Shown: positions 1 through 12,978, counted from the first letter of the stretch. The stretch is DNA of 64,000 bases from Branchiostoma belcheri (GCF_001625305.1 NW_017803909.1:1923541-1987540), one strand, 5' to 3'. Translations and numbers: made by a program. The notes: generated by a model from the sequence alone, not told the origin.

Positions 1-1835
1 GCATCAATCTGTGACTGATGCTGCTGAACCCCATACCTACATCAATTTGTCTAGCTGAAGACACTTTCAGATGGCTCAGGAAAAGAAATACAAATAATGA
101 TATATGGTGAAATACTTACTTTTGGAGAGTCTTCATTGCCCTCTATGTCTTCAAGTCATCTGGTTTGCTGAGACGTTGTCACAGTTTCTCCCAGTTGGGA
201 CAGCGGACCTCCAGGACACACCTAATGATATGAAAGGACAATTAGTGTGATGAAAAAACATCCCCAGGCACTACTCAGTGACCATAAGAAATTATAACAT
301 CACGCAATTCAACTAGTGGTATCCCAACTTGCTTGAATACATGGAAAAGGAGTTAGGCTCCAGAAGATTGGTTTTAAAATTGTTTTGCCTCAGTTCTTAA
401 TACAACTGAGAGGTAAAACTCATGTACGTCGTAAAGAATTGTCTCACCTGTACAAACTTTTCACTAGTTAATGTGATATTTCAAAACATCTCCAGACTAC
501 ACAGAGTGACCATAAAAGATGATTTCTAAGCAATTGTGGAAAAAGAAAGTTGTAAAGCATTGTCTCACCTGTACAAACTCTTCACTTGACTTGTGTCCAA
601 CTTCAAGTCAACTGGTTTGCTGAGCTGTCATCGTCCCATCTGGTTTGGACAGTAACATAACGACCGCTGACCCTCAGGATACACCTAGATATAGATAAAG
701 AACAATTGATGCATGACAAGAATGGACAACTAGTAACCAGGTAAAACTGATAAACTTTTACATATGACCATCTTACTTTGCCTTTTCCTAGAAATGTTGA
801 CCTGTGCTTAAACAGTGCTGGGGTCAAAAGAATCTAATAAAGCATTTTTCACCTATGGATGATGCTGTTGTTGTCTTGCTCTTGTGTGTCCAAATCCACT
901 GGTCTTCTCCAAGACAGTCTTGTCAGGTTTAGACAGGAGTCATCACTACTGCATCAGTCAGCAGTCATCTAACTATGCAGACATTACAAGTTACACACTT
1001 GTCTCAAAGAACATGAAGTAAATAGTAGGTAAAATGCACAACTCAGATTTTTCTCACCTGATATTCATCTAGAGTCTTCCAATCTTCTCTTGCCAAGTTC
1101 AGACAGGAGTCCCCACTACTGCATCAGTCAGCAGCCACATAACTATCATATGTAACAGAAATTAGAAGTTACAAACTTGTCTCAGCATCAAGTAAATAAG
1201 AGGTAAAATGAAGAATTAAAAGTTTCTCATCTGTATTCATCTAGAGTCTTCAAGTCTGGTTCAATCTTCTCTTAGATGGAACTCATCACTATTGCCACTA
1301 TCAGTCAGCAGCCACCTAATTATACAGACATAAAAAGTTACACAGCGTCTCAAATAACACCAGGTAAAAGGTAGGTAAAATGCAGACTTGGGATTTTTCT
1401 CACTAGGTGATATTCCTTAAACCTGGTCCAATCCTGGTCTGGTCTGGTCCAATCCTTGTCAGGTTCAGACAGAATCATCACTACTGCATCAGTCGGCAGC
1501 CACCTAACTATACAGACATAAGGAATTACATGGTGTCTTAAATAACACCAAGTAAATGGTAGGTAGAATGCAGACTTGGAATTTTTCTCACCTGATATTC
1601 CTTAAACCTGGTCTGGTCCAATCCCTGTCAGGCTCAGACAGGAGTCCCCACAACTGCATCAGTCAGCATACACCTAACTATACAGACATTAGAAATTATA
1701 CACCTGTGTCAGATCACACCAGATATCTGTAGGTAATAAAATGCAGAATTTAGATTTTTCTCACCTGGTGACTCCTGTCGTAACAAGTCAGGTCCGTACC
1801 AAACACCCTCACCCTCAGAACACAGCTAAGTCAGA
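1..1835 (-). repeat. Tandem array of exon-like modules
   Basis: Roughly 170-180-base units repeat here. Read on the minus strand, most carry an acceptor-like ...TTAG before GTGGCTGCTGACTGATGCAGT or a variant, and a donor-like end CAG/GTGAGAAAAA. Donor-like sites lie near plus positions 1059, 1404, 1582 and 1765; the one near 1228 has AT instead of GT. A second, related module class starts GTGTRTCCTGRGGGTC and occurs around 120-231 and 590-688, with a further variant at 1765-1824. Only some units stay open in one frame: the unit near 1404-1500 is open, while those near 1102 and 1638 hit stops after an indel. They may be duplicated exons of a decayed gene, exons of a non-coding transcript, or part of a gene continuing left of the window. 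I do not recognise a protein family. Confidence 0.55.
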
Positions 1836-3996
1836 CAGGATTCTACGAAAAAATAGTTACAAAGTGTTATCAACCTGTATTATACATTGCAAAAACTGTA
1901 CCTAAAGGCAGTGTAAAACAGGGATAGAAACAACAATAAAAAAAATCAAACCCCTTCAACTGAAACTACATGTGAAATGCATGTACACTTTTGTAAACTC
2001 GTGCAAAATTTGGAAAACAGCAATTGTGACATCCAAGCGTTGAGTGTAGTGTTAACTACTGAACCAGTCTAAAATAGAAAGGCTTTTAAATGATGCATGT
2101 ACAGACGAATGGAAGATCGACTGGACTGAACTTTTTGTGCCATGTTTATTTCGAGCGCCTTGAAGATTTGAGAACCCAGTCTTGTTTACACGAGTTTTGG
2201 TGGGAAAAATATTTAATTTATGCACGTGCACATTCCAACAGATGTTTTAACCACGTGGACACGAAGAAAAGTAGATTTTTCTACAAGTAAAATAACCTCA
2301 AAACGTTGAACAACCGACAAAAAAGACACACACATACAGTTAATACTCTACAGGAATGCCGCACATGAAAAATGCTAAACAAAACGCTGCGAAATAATGG
2401 GACTTTTTTCAAAGCCCGTTTTAATGTTAGGAACGGTTGCTTGGAATTTACAGAACTAAGCCATTTCGTACAAAATGTAAGTTGACATGTTATTACTAGT
2501 TGAAAGGGAATAATATCAAACCAAATTATCAAGTTTGTTGGTTTACCTGCAACAATAAGTGAAGTCGTCTCCATGCCACGCCACTCTGTCTCGCCATTTT
2601 GTCTTGTCCAAAATTCACCAGGTCAGGAAATCCGCATTTTCTCTTCAAAACATCTCCAGAATGGCACAAATCCACAGCAAAAACTCCTCCAACGTTCTGC
2701 GGTACACTTAAGGAAAATTACACCGACAAAAAATCGAGAAAGTACCCGAAAAGTTGAAAAAATGACCCTGCTACAATATTCCTATCGCACGAAAGCGCCA
2801 TTTTGAATGGACTTAACCAAACGTGTTTTTACACAGGTGTGTTTCACATGTAGGGTGGCCCTGGCTAATTAATGTGAAACCGGTAATCTAATTACGAATG
2901 GATGAAAATGCAGCTACAGGGTGACTTGAGTATTCTTCTTATTGACAAATAAACGTTTTCACGAATAACATGCGACCACACGATGAAATACAACACATCA
3001 ATTTCTTTATAACTCGCAGGGACAACTTCCACACACGGGCAAACATGCCTGTCCTTGGTGCTGAACACCATCCACACACAGGAAAACAAAAACTAGAACA
3101 CTTTCCCTGGTACAAAATAAAACAAAACATAAGCAAAAGCTCCAATCGTTCCACATTTATTTCCTATGCCTTTCAGAAAATGAACAATTAACGATCAGAA
3201 TGGTGGTGATGGGAACAATTTGCTGCAGTTTATCAAACAACCGCAAGAGGCACTTGTGAACACACTATGACTCCAGTAGGCATCCTTACCATGCGCCTCA
3301 GCCCCCTTTGACCGTAGATGCTTCAGATTCCCCCTTCTTTTCGTGTTGTATTTTGATACGGAAAAACATATTTGATACGGGAAGACATATCAAAGTTCGG
3401 ACTCCCAAATCACCAAGATGACTAGACGGAATTTTTCTTTTCCTCGTAATGGAATTTTCTCTTAACGATCCACCCCTTCTTGTATAACTTTTGTTGTCTT
3501 CCAGCTCATTTGTATACTTTAATATGGTAATATGGCATTTAACATTAGGCATCTCACCTTAAGATTTTTGCAATATAAAAAGGAAAAAGGCAATAATGAA
3601 TGATTGCATGCAGTTTGTGACACTTTAATGTCTCATTGTGGGAAATTTGCTTGCAGCCTTTATCATAGTTTTTTTTTAAATTTAATACGACCCAAAAGTT
3701 GATGTAACTACTGGTAGCATGTTTCAATGGTGTACATGTATCTTATGCACATAATAACAATGAGATAGCATAATTCCTGCTGTGGTCGAGTTGTGCTAGA
3801 TTTATCTTGGAGGTATGAAAATCTTGTTACAGTGAGATATCTTAAATTTGTTTAGCCTTGGCCTTGCATGTATTAAACAATTCTTCCACCCATGGAAACA
3901 CAGCCTTAATATTGCTTATTGCCATGGGTGGGAGCTCTGCCTGGGAGAATGTAATGAATAAGACAGGTTGAAATAAAATCACAATCATATGTTGTT
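1836..3996. other. Intergenic stretch without a supported gene
   Basis: No reading frame here resembles a known family. On the minus strand, 2546-2574 reads as a short ATG exon followed by a good donor (GCAG/GTAAAC), and about 230 bases upstream of it lies an AAAATGGCG motif (near 2803), which is common at animal start sites. This could be the promoter and first exon of the transcript using the repeated modules to the left. The splice phase does not match the open frame of those modules, so the link is weak. Confidence 0.3.
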
Positions 3997-4002
3997 TTTA
4001 TT
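3997..4002 (-). promoter_or_regulatory. Candidate polyadenylation signal of MRPL21
   Basis: AATAAA on the minus strand, about 360 bases past the MRPL21 stop codon. A plus-strand AATAAA lies at 3972-3977, so either strand could be using this region. Confidence 0.4.
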
Positions 4003-4359
4003 TTTCATTCATTATGTATCTTCATCAGACACAAACACATTGTACATGTACAAAATGTATTTGTCTATCACTTAAGTGGTAGTCCATTCTGATGCCATCA
4101 TAACAGCACTGCTTTCACTGATACATGTATCTACGAGTCCTGCGATACAACAAAATGCCAGCACTGTTCTACACTCATACAAATGTACAATAGTAATGCC
4201 AACAGCTATGCCAGGAAAAAGAAAAATACTTTCTCAATCCAATGAGGTACATTTGTACTAGTACAAAAGTGCAGATTGGCTATCTTTGAGTTTCCACTTA
4301 ATTTGCTATGAACTACCAGTGTAAGAAACAGTTCTTTAGTTTAACATTCTCCAGAATCT

Positions 4360-6824
4360 TCAGTTGAGGTTTGGTGCCACCTCTATGCTATTGATCCTCA
4401 GTACTGTACATGGCTGCGAGTGATCTGAAACCAGAAATGTTCGTGTTGTAAAATTCAAATTGTTGTGTAAGAAGCATGAAATATGATGTCTCCAAAAGTT
4501 CAAATCTTGAATTTTTGGCTACACAGATTGATGTAGGTTTATGATAATGTTTTCTAAATAATCTTATGAACTGCATAAATATAATATTCCTAAAGAGGTA
4601 TTTAGTGCACATCTGTACTGGTGCTTACCTCTCCTCTTCCTGTAGCCTTTCCGTTTTTTGAACTTGTACACCACAACTGGAAGAGCCATGAACTTCTCGA
4701 TGACCGTGGCTTCTATCCGAACCTGGTCACGACTGTAAAAACAAACGAAAGAATGTTCGCAAAAGATCATTTTTAATTCTCGTAATATCATGACAGATAG
4801 AAATGAGAAAGAGCAAATTTGCATCAGAACAGAACAGAACAGAACAGAATAACACTTGATGCTGACCTCAATATCGGTTTTCCAATCAATGTGAAGTTGT
4901 TACCACCAACAAGTAATACCTGTATGGAAAATTTCAGAGGGTTAGGTAATGGTATCAATTTGGAAGATATATATAGAATATAGATATAAGATTCAAGTTG
5001 TGCTTTGGAATGACAATATATTGTCAATGTCAACCTGATGTTAGGTAGGGGTTAAATTCCAGCCCAGATGAAGTACAATATAAAAAATATAGGAACAACT
5101 TCCAAACAATTCAAGGTTCTCTTTATATAATGTCCTAAAATGTGACTATCGCATCGCCTTAGGGTTAAAACTGATGTGTGCACAAGTGTAAACTTAGACA
5201 ATGTCTGTACCTTCTCTAGCCTAATTCTCTCTCCTGGATCTGCGAACATCTCCTGCTGTATCAACACCAGGTCCTCCGTCGTGACCTTGAACTGTTTCCC
5301 TGCGACCTGCACCACAGCGAACAGTCTGCCCACATCAGGGGATACCATCTCTTCTTTCACCTTCTCCAGAACAGCTGTGGAAAATGAAACATAAAAACCC
5401 TTGCAGTACATACATGTCTCAGGTTCTGTATATGAGCAATCATTGTCCTGAGTTTAAAGAGACTCTTTTTACACAAACAAATTCAGCGAACGTTTCTGTG
5501 ACCGTCTGTCCTCAGGGCAATTTAATCAGTGTCTTACCAACATGATGAAACTATTCACAAATAATTGTCCTGCTTGAATGAGATTTATGATTGTGGAGTA
5601 GATGCTATGATTACTAGTAAGCTAAGGCTATCTATAAAAGCAAGTTACAAAGGCTAACAGAGGATTGCTCATTTAGTACTAGTTCTTCTCCATGAAACAC
5701 TTGACATGAATCTTACCAGGATGCTCCTCTATTGATGTGGGATCTAAGTCTGGTGGGTTCCATCTGTCTATGCCCAACGATTTATACCTGTTTTGGTAAA
5801 ATTAACAGGTGTTGAGACATTTAATAACAGTTAAAAATATAAAACATGACATTCGTGCACACTTACTTATTGAATGGTTTTGGGCAGTGATAGTAGATAT
5901 GATACTTCAAGACTAGCTACTGGCAACAGTAGAAGTAATGGCTCAAGTCCAAGTTTTCCAAACATTCATGCGAAGTTCACTAAAAATGTTTCCAATTTTG
6001 TCAATTGATCACAGTTGATCAATTGATATAAAAAAATCCAAACATCTGAGGCAGTTGTTGTGAATAGAATTTCAATTATCAAACAAACACACCATACAAA
6101 AGAGTATGACACTTATGTAATTAGATGTCTCAGGAGTATATAGAGCACACTGACAAATAAAGTGAGAATTAACATGAAATTCACCTAGTAAAACATAGAA
6201 CTTTATTCCAGCACAAGGGTTACAGAGCGATCAAAATCACCTGTATTTCAGAAGGTTTTCGGGTGTGTCCTGTAGTCTGCAGGTGGAGGTGTGTAACCTG
6301 TGGCAGCAGGTGTGGCTCTGAGATCCTACAGCTGCAGCTGGTAACAAGTTTCTAGCACCTGTCAGTTGTGAAGAGTTAAATGATCATGAGGAAATTCTAC
6401 AGTAACAAATTCTATTGTCGGAAAGACTTCAAAGAGTATAGTCCAGATTTCTATGAATTTGACTCACATTTTCATTTCATTTAAGGCAGACAATGAAAAT
6501 CAATTCGCAATTCTACCTACATATTCTTATGAATCGGTTTAATATTTATGACTAAGTCTAAAGAACTGTATACACGTAGTTATACCCCTACCAATGCCCC
6601 TACTACTCGGTACAACTTGGGGAGGGGGGCGCACAAAGACCACCCTTATCCTGACCCCACAGCCATTGATCAAGGAGCACATTTCTGTTTGGCAATGCAC
6701 TAGTATCTAAGAAGTACTCTAGGAAAGGTAGATCACCTGACAGCTCCCTGGGTTTCATGATAACGGAGGAATCCAGCAGGAATTTTGTAGCCCAACAAAT
6801 TCGTGACCTCATGGACGCCACCAT
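4360..6824 (-). CDS. MRPL21: Mitochondrial ribosomal protein L21 (bL21m)
   Basis: Large-subunit mitochondrial ribosomal protein. Seven coding exons join in phase with GT-AG borders: 6824-6737, 6358-6241, 5787-5717, 5374-5211, 4919-4867, 4732-4629 and 4424-4360, giving about 220 residues (human protein about 205). The bL21 core is plain in exons 4-7: FAVVQVAGKQFKVTTEDL, GERIRLEKVLLVGGNNFTL, a basic FKKRKGYRKRR stretch and the C-terminal VLRINSIEVAPNLN. The first 70 or so residues are Arg/Ser/Leu-rich with few acids, as expected of a mitochondrial presequence. The start chosen is the ATG in the CCAACATGG context; an in-frame ATG five codons upstream is possible. No disabling change is seen. Confidence 0.93.
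4826..4849. repeat. (AGAAC)n microsatellite
   Basis: Five-base tandem repeat, nearly five units, inside an MRPL21 intron. Confidence 0.8.
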
Positions 6825-8474
6825 GTTGGAGTGATGCAAATCTCGCGTGACTCAACGAGAGATTGGAGAACTCCCCCGCAGAGCCCCGCAGAGGCTTCGT
6901 AGAGGTGACGTGCGAAGGAAGCGACGAAGCAGGTGGTTGCATCAAGGAGGTTAAAAAAACTCATTGGTTACATCAACCACAGTTCAGATGCTAGCAACTT
7001 TTGTTTAACGTTAGTCGATAAAATGATTGCATAAATTGATATCGATACTGACGCTGACATCTGTTATTTGCTGAAAAGTGCAACATGTAAAGATCCCCTC
7101 GGCCCTGTATATCTGGTAGCGCACACATTCCATCTCATGTTACTGTACAAAAATAAATAAAGCTCATTTTATTTCAAAGACGCAGAACTCTAGCCGATTG
7201 GGCTAAGTGAAGTTTACTAGAGTCCGGCAAGGCTTTGACAGCCTAGCCTGTTTCACAAGTCATCATCATACTATACATACATTTCGGCTATGTTGAAATT
7301 CATTGACCAAATTTACAGGCAAATGACATCTTCAAATGACATCTTCTGATCAAGAGCCTATCGCAAGTGTTTGAATCTGATCCAAGGCTATCGGTACTTG
7401 TTTGCCCCAAGCGGCTTCGTCCTTGATGTTGTTGCTGTGCGTGGCTATATTTTTTTATATGATAGTGATAATCTGGCCATTGGACTTTGCTGTTGATATA
7501 ACCACGTGCAGTAATAAGCACATTTGTTCACTTCATACAGCCAAACATGCCTAATAGATTGTGATTGACGCTTGTTGTTGTTGTCTCTATTTCTCCGCCC
7601 TCACGCCGGATGCTGATCTGCTACTTCCTCATGAGAAAACGTTATGAGGAACGTTAGATTTAGGGTGATCGGAGAAGTACGTGACATTGGGCACGTATAC
7701 CAAATCCGATTGCGTCCAATATAATAATTATGACGCATTTTATGTAAAACACGATCCGGGTGAAGTCCAAACAAGACTACTATAATAGTAAATCCAACAT
7801 AAACCCTCCATCTGGGTTCAACAAACAAGTAGAAAAATGTGACAAAGGTCAGCACAAGATCAAATCACTCTATCTACTAGTATGTTCTGATTGACTACCA
7901 TTTGTTTCTTAATTAACTAAATAGCGTAACTTTAACTGGTCAATGACACCTGGACTTACAGACTGTGGCTAATAACGTGGAAGAAAATTTTGACTAGATA
8001 GATCTATCAGGGAGAATTTCTGTTTCTTCACTGTATATACCAATATCGCTTCATACCTTGCCAACTATTTTTAATCACCAATTGCTTCATGTCTTGCCAA
8101 CCACCCCACCGTGTGGCAAGGTGATAAAAAGAAGTATGCATCCTGGACGATATAATCGGATCTTCAATTCATGGCCCATAAAAAGTTACGTGGCGAGATG
8201 AACACAGCCACAGGTTTAGCAGGGAAGTATAAGAGTTTTTATTACTGGCCGAACATGTGATATGCTAGCAGACTCTGTCTAGCTAGTCAGGTGACAATTT
8301 GTTATTGATCTAAGTGCTTGAGAGAACTGTTCTGTGCCAGTGCGCATGGGAACAAACAGTGCTTTGTTTACCTTGCATTTTTCTCTTGTCGCAGTGCGAA
8401 CAAGAACAGATATATAACTTGGCATATACGTTTAATTTGTGCTTTTCGAAGCTTTTGCTGGAAGTACTAGTTAC
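6825..8474. other. Intergenic: divergent MRPL21/kinase promoter region
   Basis: MRPL21 and kinase copy 1 are divergently transcribed from this stretch. Segments near 7420-7495 and 8300-8400 resemble, in order, the sequence upstream of kinase copy 2 (10890-11050), where they are contiguous. About 800 bases (roughly 7495-8305) were therefore inserted in copy 1 or lost from copy 2. No coding exon is supported. Confidence 0.5.
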
Positions 8475-10203
8475 ATGATGCAGGCATGGGAGGTATGTAC
8501 CGTTAATATATAATTAATTGTGTTCAACTGAGTCCTAGCCTTGACATCAAGCTGTCTCGTGATATTGTTCTTATACATTCAATTTGTATAAATATGTATA
8601 TGAACGTGTGTCTGCAAGGTGCGCAGTTGAGCAAACAGACAGGTCTACAAACCATACGAGCCTATCATTTTTACTCCTGTTCTTACTACGGAATCAATTT
8701 TCGTGCCGCGTGTTTCCTCAGAACCCGCTACATTTGGAGGGATACACCCTAGGAGAGGAGATTGGCCGTGGGGCTTTAGGCACCGTGTACTCAGCAAAAT
8801 CGACAGAGACAGGACGGACCTTTGCAGCCAAAAAGTTACTTATTGACGACACGTCCATCAGGGAAATCGGCGTTTTAACACAGCTTAGGAAACACCCAAA
8901 CATCGTGGAATACTTGGAATCAAAACTGGGAAGAGACGGGGAAACACAGGTACTTTTTGTGATCTCTGAGTTCTGCCCTCTAGGAGATATCGGCGACTAT
9001 ATCCTAAAACAACAAGTCGACGTCGTTACGAAGAGAAATCTCGCCGTCCAGCTGGCCGACGCCATAACATTTCTGCACAAGAACGAGATCGTTCATCGGG
9101 ACATCAAACCACAGAATGTCCTTTTGACGGGGAATGAGGCGCACCTCGTTCTAAAAGTGGTGGATTTCGGACTGGCCAGAGTGCTCCCAAACCCAGGAAA
9201 CGGCGCCAACAATTCCAATGGTGCCTACATGCGATCAGCCGTCGGAACGAGGTTCTATCTCTCGCCTGAAATCTACCAAAGTCTGCTGAACAACCAGCCG
9301 TGTCGCTACACCTCTTCAGTAGACATTTTTTCCATGGGTCTACTATTCTGGGCCATGTTTGACGGACTAAGTATTCCGGGCTCGTGCGGGGAAGATCGTT
9401 ACTTAACACCTTTTGTAGGTTCAGAGACAGACCCAATGCCTGTAGCTCAAGCTTTAGCACAGGGGGACATTCAGCTCCAAGTAATGGAGAGAGAAGAGAA
9501 CCTTCGGTGTAAGAAACTTGTGCGTGACATGCTGAGCCGAGATCCAAAGAATCGGCCAAGCGCCCAAAATGTTCTGAGTACGTTAATACGCGGGTTTGGA
9601 GATTATCGTGTAAGACAATGGTCTTCGCCCGTGGATGACGCCAGAAATTTTGACTGCTCGTCATGCTTGTGTTTGAACAGAAACCCAACGTGTGCTCTCT
9701 GTGAACGAGAGAGGACTGACGCTAGTTCTAGCTGTTCGCCCTGTACATGCAGAGAAATTTTATGTTGTATTAGTTGCATGCTTTGCTACTTGGACAAGAA
9801 TCAGAACTTCTGTAAGTTCTGGAGTGGGAAAGGATTACTGTTTATGTTGTTCGGCATTCTTATCAGCCTAATCATATTGGTGGCACATATATTTGGCATA
9901 CCCATTATGATCTTGATGGTTTTAGGGCTTGTAATTGGTATCATTTTCTACCCCTGTGCATGGTGCATTAAAGAACTCCGAGAGGAATATTGTATGTTCA
10001 TGACCATGCACTGCTCCGTCCCAGGTCTTAGGTGGTGGCGTATCTCGCCAGCAAATGTCTATAACGACTGTCCATGTCTGTGCCTTTGCTTAAGCCCCCA
10101 GTCTGGCTGCTGCCATTATAATCATGAGGACATGCCTGAGTGCTGTAGTTCATTGGTGGAAGTAATAGTAGTACCCAACCAAGTTGAACATCAGACCAGC
10201 TAA
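8475..10203 (+). CDS. STK35/PDIK1L-like kinase with Cys-rich membrane tail, copy 1
   Basis: Two exons: 8475-8492 (six codons, donor GAG/GTATGT) and 8722-10203 (acceptor CCTCAG/AACCCG), 499 residues. The paralogue at 11204 has the same tiny first exon, which fixes the start. The kinase domain spans about residues 13-285: glycine loop GRGALGTVYSAK, FAAKK (K43/K44), HRDIKPQN (D133), DFG (154-156) and SPE (187-189) for the usual APE. VDIFSMGLLFWAMFDGL and the following LTPFVGSETDPMPVAQAL match the STK35/PDIK1L (NKF4) pattern. All catalytic residues are present. The tail is unlike vertebrate relatives: Cys-rich clusters on both sides of two hydrophobic segments at about 377-398 and 400-423. A membrane-anchored Ser/Thr kinase is inferred; substrate unknown. 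Confidence 0.9.
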
Positions 10204-10295
10204 TAACGTCATCACGTGCACATTTCGCGTGTGCAGTTATCAAAATTGTTGAACTGACCGCTGTTGGTAATGCCAAATTACCACTTTAGAAGGGA

Positions 10296-10301
10296 AATAA
10301 A
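10296..10301 (+). promoter_or_regulatory. Polyadenylation signal of kinase copy 1
   Basis: AATAAA about 90 bases past the stop codon. Confidence 0.6.
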
Positions 10302-11203
10302 GATATCATATTCTACACAATATCATATACGTATCACACTATTAATGGGTTGATGGCAGTTTGCAAATAGAGTAATGAATCAATAAAATTATTATTGGCT
10401 TTCCTGGATAATTTGTTGTTTTTGCTTTGTTCCATAGCGCTCTTAACTACTAGTATATTTTCACATATACATGCATGCATTCACGTTTGTCCATGAACAT
10501 ATATAAAGAATTTATGATCAATCGTGCGACAATTAAAATTATCATAGGAAAGTCGATCGATGCGTGCCAAAAGGCCAGGGTATGCCTTTATTACTATGCG
10601 GTACTGGTTTTATAACCGTTTCCTTGGCGAGTTAGGAAAACCGGTACTGTAGTTGGCTAGGACTTGCCCATTCGGAAAAAGAAAATGAGCAAACAGGGTC
10701 GACGGAGAATAAAGCACCTACATGCATGTGCGCGGTATATAGTCCTACACCTATATCGCTACCCTAGTTAGAAATGTAGGGCAAAGCGTATGTCATGTCA
10801 CTGATTGTCTGAAGAAATCATCAATCATATGCGCATGTGCGATTCTGGTTTGGACCAACCAACATTACATCGTTATTCACTTTTCCACTACTCCTTGATT
10901 TGTTATTGCTGTTGCTACTATTGACATTATAGCGGCCTCTGGGCATTCGACTTTGCTGTTGATCAAAGTACTTGAGGTTATTTTTATGGTTCCAATGTAC
11001 AGTCGAACAAACTACATTTTGTTTATTTTACCTTTTTTCTGCTGACGCAGTACTATAGTTATCGAGTGTAGAACAAGACATAGTGGCCTGGCTTCCACTC
11101 AACAGAAGGTCACAGTATTATCGATTCCGCAAGTTAAAACTCCAGAATTTTGTAACAATTAGTTACATTTGTTCGCATTTTTCAGCGCCGTGACAAGTGA
11201 AAG
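10302..11203. other. Spacer and promoter region of kinase copy 2
   Basis: No coding signal. The last 300 bases resemble the region upstream of copy 1 (for example the stretch before 8420), so the tandem duplication included promoter sequence. Confidence 0.5.
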
Positions 11204-12895
11204 ATGTGTGCGTTTCAGGTATGCGACAACTTGGTTTTGTATCCTCTGCTATAGTTAACTAGAGTTCGTGCCTAGAAGGTGGGTTAAATTGTTTGAAATC
11301 TTATGCTTTATTTCACAATGTAACTAGAGTCTTCTTTTATTATTAGAACCCGCTACATTTGGAGGGGTACACCTTAGGAGATGAGATCGGCCGTGGGGCT
11401 TTAGGCACCGTGTACTCAGCAAAATCGACCGAGACGGGACGGACCTTTGCAGCCAAAAAGTTACTTATTGAAGACACGTCCATCAGAGAAATTGGCGTTT
11501 TAACACAGCTTAGGAAACACCCAAACATCGTGGAATACGTGGAATCAAAACTGGGAAGGGACGGAGAAGCGCAGGTACTTTTTGTGATCTCTGAGTTCTG
11601 CCCTCTTGGAGATATCGGCGACTACATCCTCAAACAACAAGTCGACGTCATTACGAAGAGAAATCTCGCCGTCCAGCTGGCCGACGCCATCACATTTCTG
11701 CACAAGAACGAGATCGTTCATCGGGACATCAAACCACAGAATGTCCTTTTGACAGGGAATGAGGCGCACCTCGTTCTAAAAGTGGTGGATTTCGGACTGG
11801 CCAGAGTGCTCCCAAACCCAGGAAACGGCGCCAACAATTCCAATGGTGCCTACATGCGATCAGCCGTCGGAACGAGGTTCTATCTCTCGCCTGAAATCTA
11901 CCAAAGTCTGCTGAACAACCAGCCGTGTCGCTACACCTCTTCGGTAGACATTTTTTTCCATGGGACTACTGTTCTGGGCCATGTTTGATGGACTAAGTAT
12001 TCCAGGTTCGTGCGGGGAAGATCGGTACTTGACACCCTTTATAGGTTCAGAGACAGACCCAATGCCTGTAGCCCAAGCTATAACACAGGGGGACATTGAG
12101 TTCCAAGTAATGGAGAGAGAAGAGAACTTTCGGTGTAAGAAACTTGTGCGTGACATGTTGAGCAGAGATCCAAAGGTTCGACCAAGCGCCCAAAATGTTT
12201 TGAGTACGTTGACACGCGGGTTTGGAGATTATCGGGTAAGACAATGGGCTTCGCCCGTGGACGACGGTGTTGTTGATCCAGGCTGCTTGTCGTGCTTGTG
12301 CTTGGACAATTGTCAGAGTCCGGACTTAGATACGTGCTTCCAAGGAAATGGTAACGACGTGACAACCGGCTCGTGCATGCGCACACAAATCTGCCACGGT
12401 TGCTCTTGTTGTGGAATTCCATGGGTTATCGGTTGTATGCTTTGCTACTTGGACAGGAATCGGCGCTGTGCGGAGTGCTGGGGAGGAAAAGGGATGTTCT
12501 TCATACTGTTGTCTCTTCTTATCACACTAATTCTTTTACTGATATACATTGTCACGTTTGTCATGGTATTGTCTTTTTGGGTTATATTAGCCATATATGC
12601 CATAATCAGGCTGCTGATGAAGTGTATATGTCAAATTGAATTTCCTGAACATGCGGAAACTTGTTGTGACATGTCGGCAGGTTTGGTAATGGATGGAACT
12701 ACAATTCTAGATTGGTGGGGGTCTCAGTCGCCAGCTACTATCTATAATGCGTGTCCATGTTTCTGTTACTGCCTAAGTGATCAATCTGGCTTCTGTCTTT
12801 ATAATCCCAACAATGGTCCAGAATACTGTAGCGTATTGAAAGAAGTAGTTATATCTAACCAAGTTGAACCTCAATCCGAAGATATTACACGCTGA
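11204..12895 (+). CDS. STK35/PDIK1L-like kinase, copy 2, with a frameshift
   Basis: Same structure as copy 1: mini-exon 11204-11218 (MCAFQ, donor CAG/GTATGC) and exon 11347-12895. The kinase half is nearly identical to copy 1, including the glycine loop, HRDIKPQN, DFG and SPE motifs. At 11951-11957 there are seven Ts where copy 1 has six, which shifts the frame after VDIF and gives a stop at 11986-11988. The other frame stays open from 11960 to the stop at 12893-12895 and encodes the rest of the kinase lobe, a diverged Cys-rich tail and two hydrophobic segments. More than 300 downstream codons without a stop argue for a homopolymer sequencing error or a very young mutation rather than an old pseudogene. 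Confidence 0.85.
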
Positions 12896-12978
12896 CCGCT
12901 AAAATGCATAGTTTCTTTTTTTGTCGGCTGGGGCACCATCTCAATCACAGATAGGTGACAAAAAGATGTACATTCCAC

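Noticed and set aside
2090..2290. Plus-strand frame near the left repeat array
   Set aside because: Short, with no family features or splice context.
8584..8721. N-terminal extension of kinase copy 1 with a hydrophobic stretch
   Set aside because: The frame is open but has no ATG, and the segment is bounded by a good donor at 8493 and acceptor at 8721. The paralogue shows the same two-exon structure with an unrelated intron.
9104..9688. Long antisense frame opposite kinase copy 1
   Set aside because: It mirrors the kinase codons, has no family resemblance and is only partly open in copy 2.
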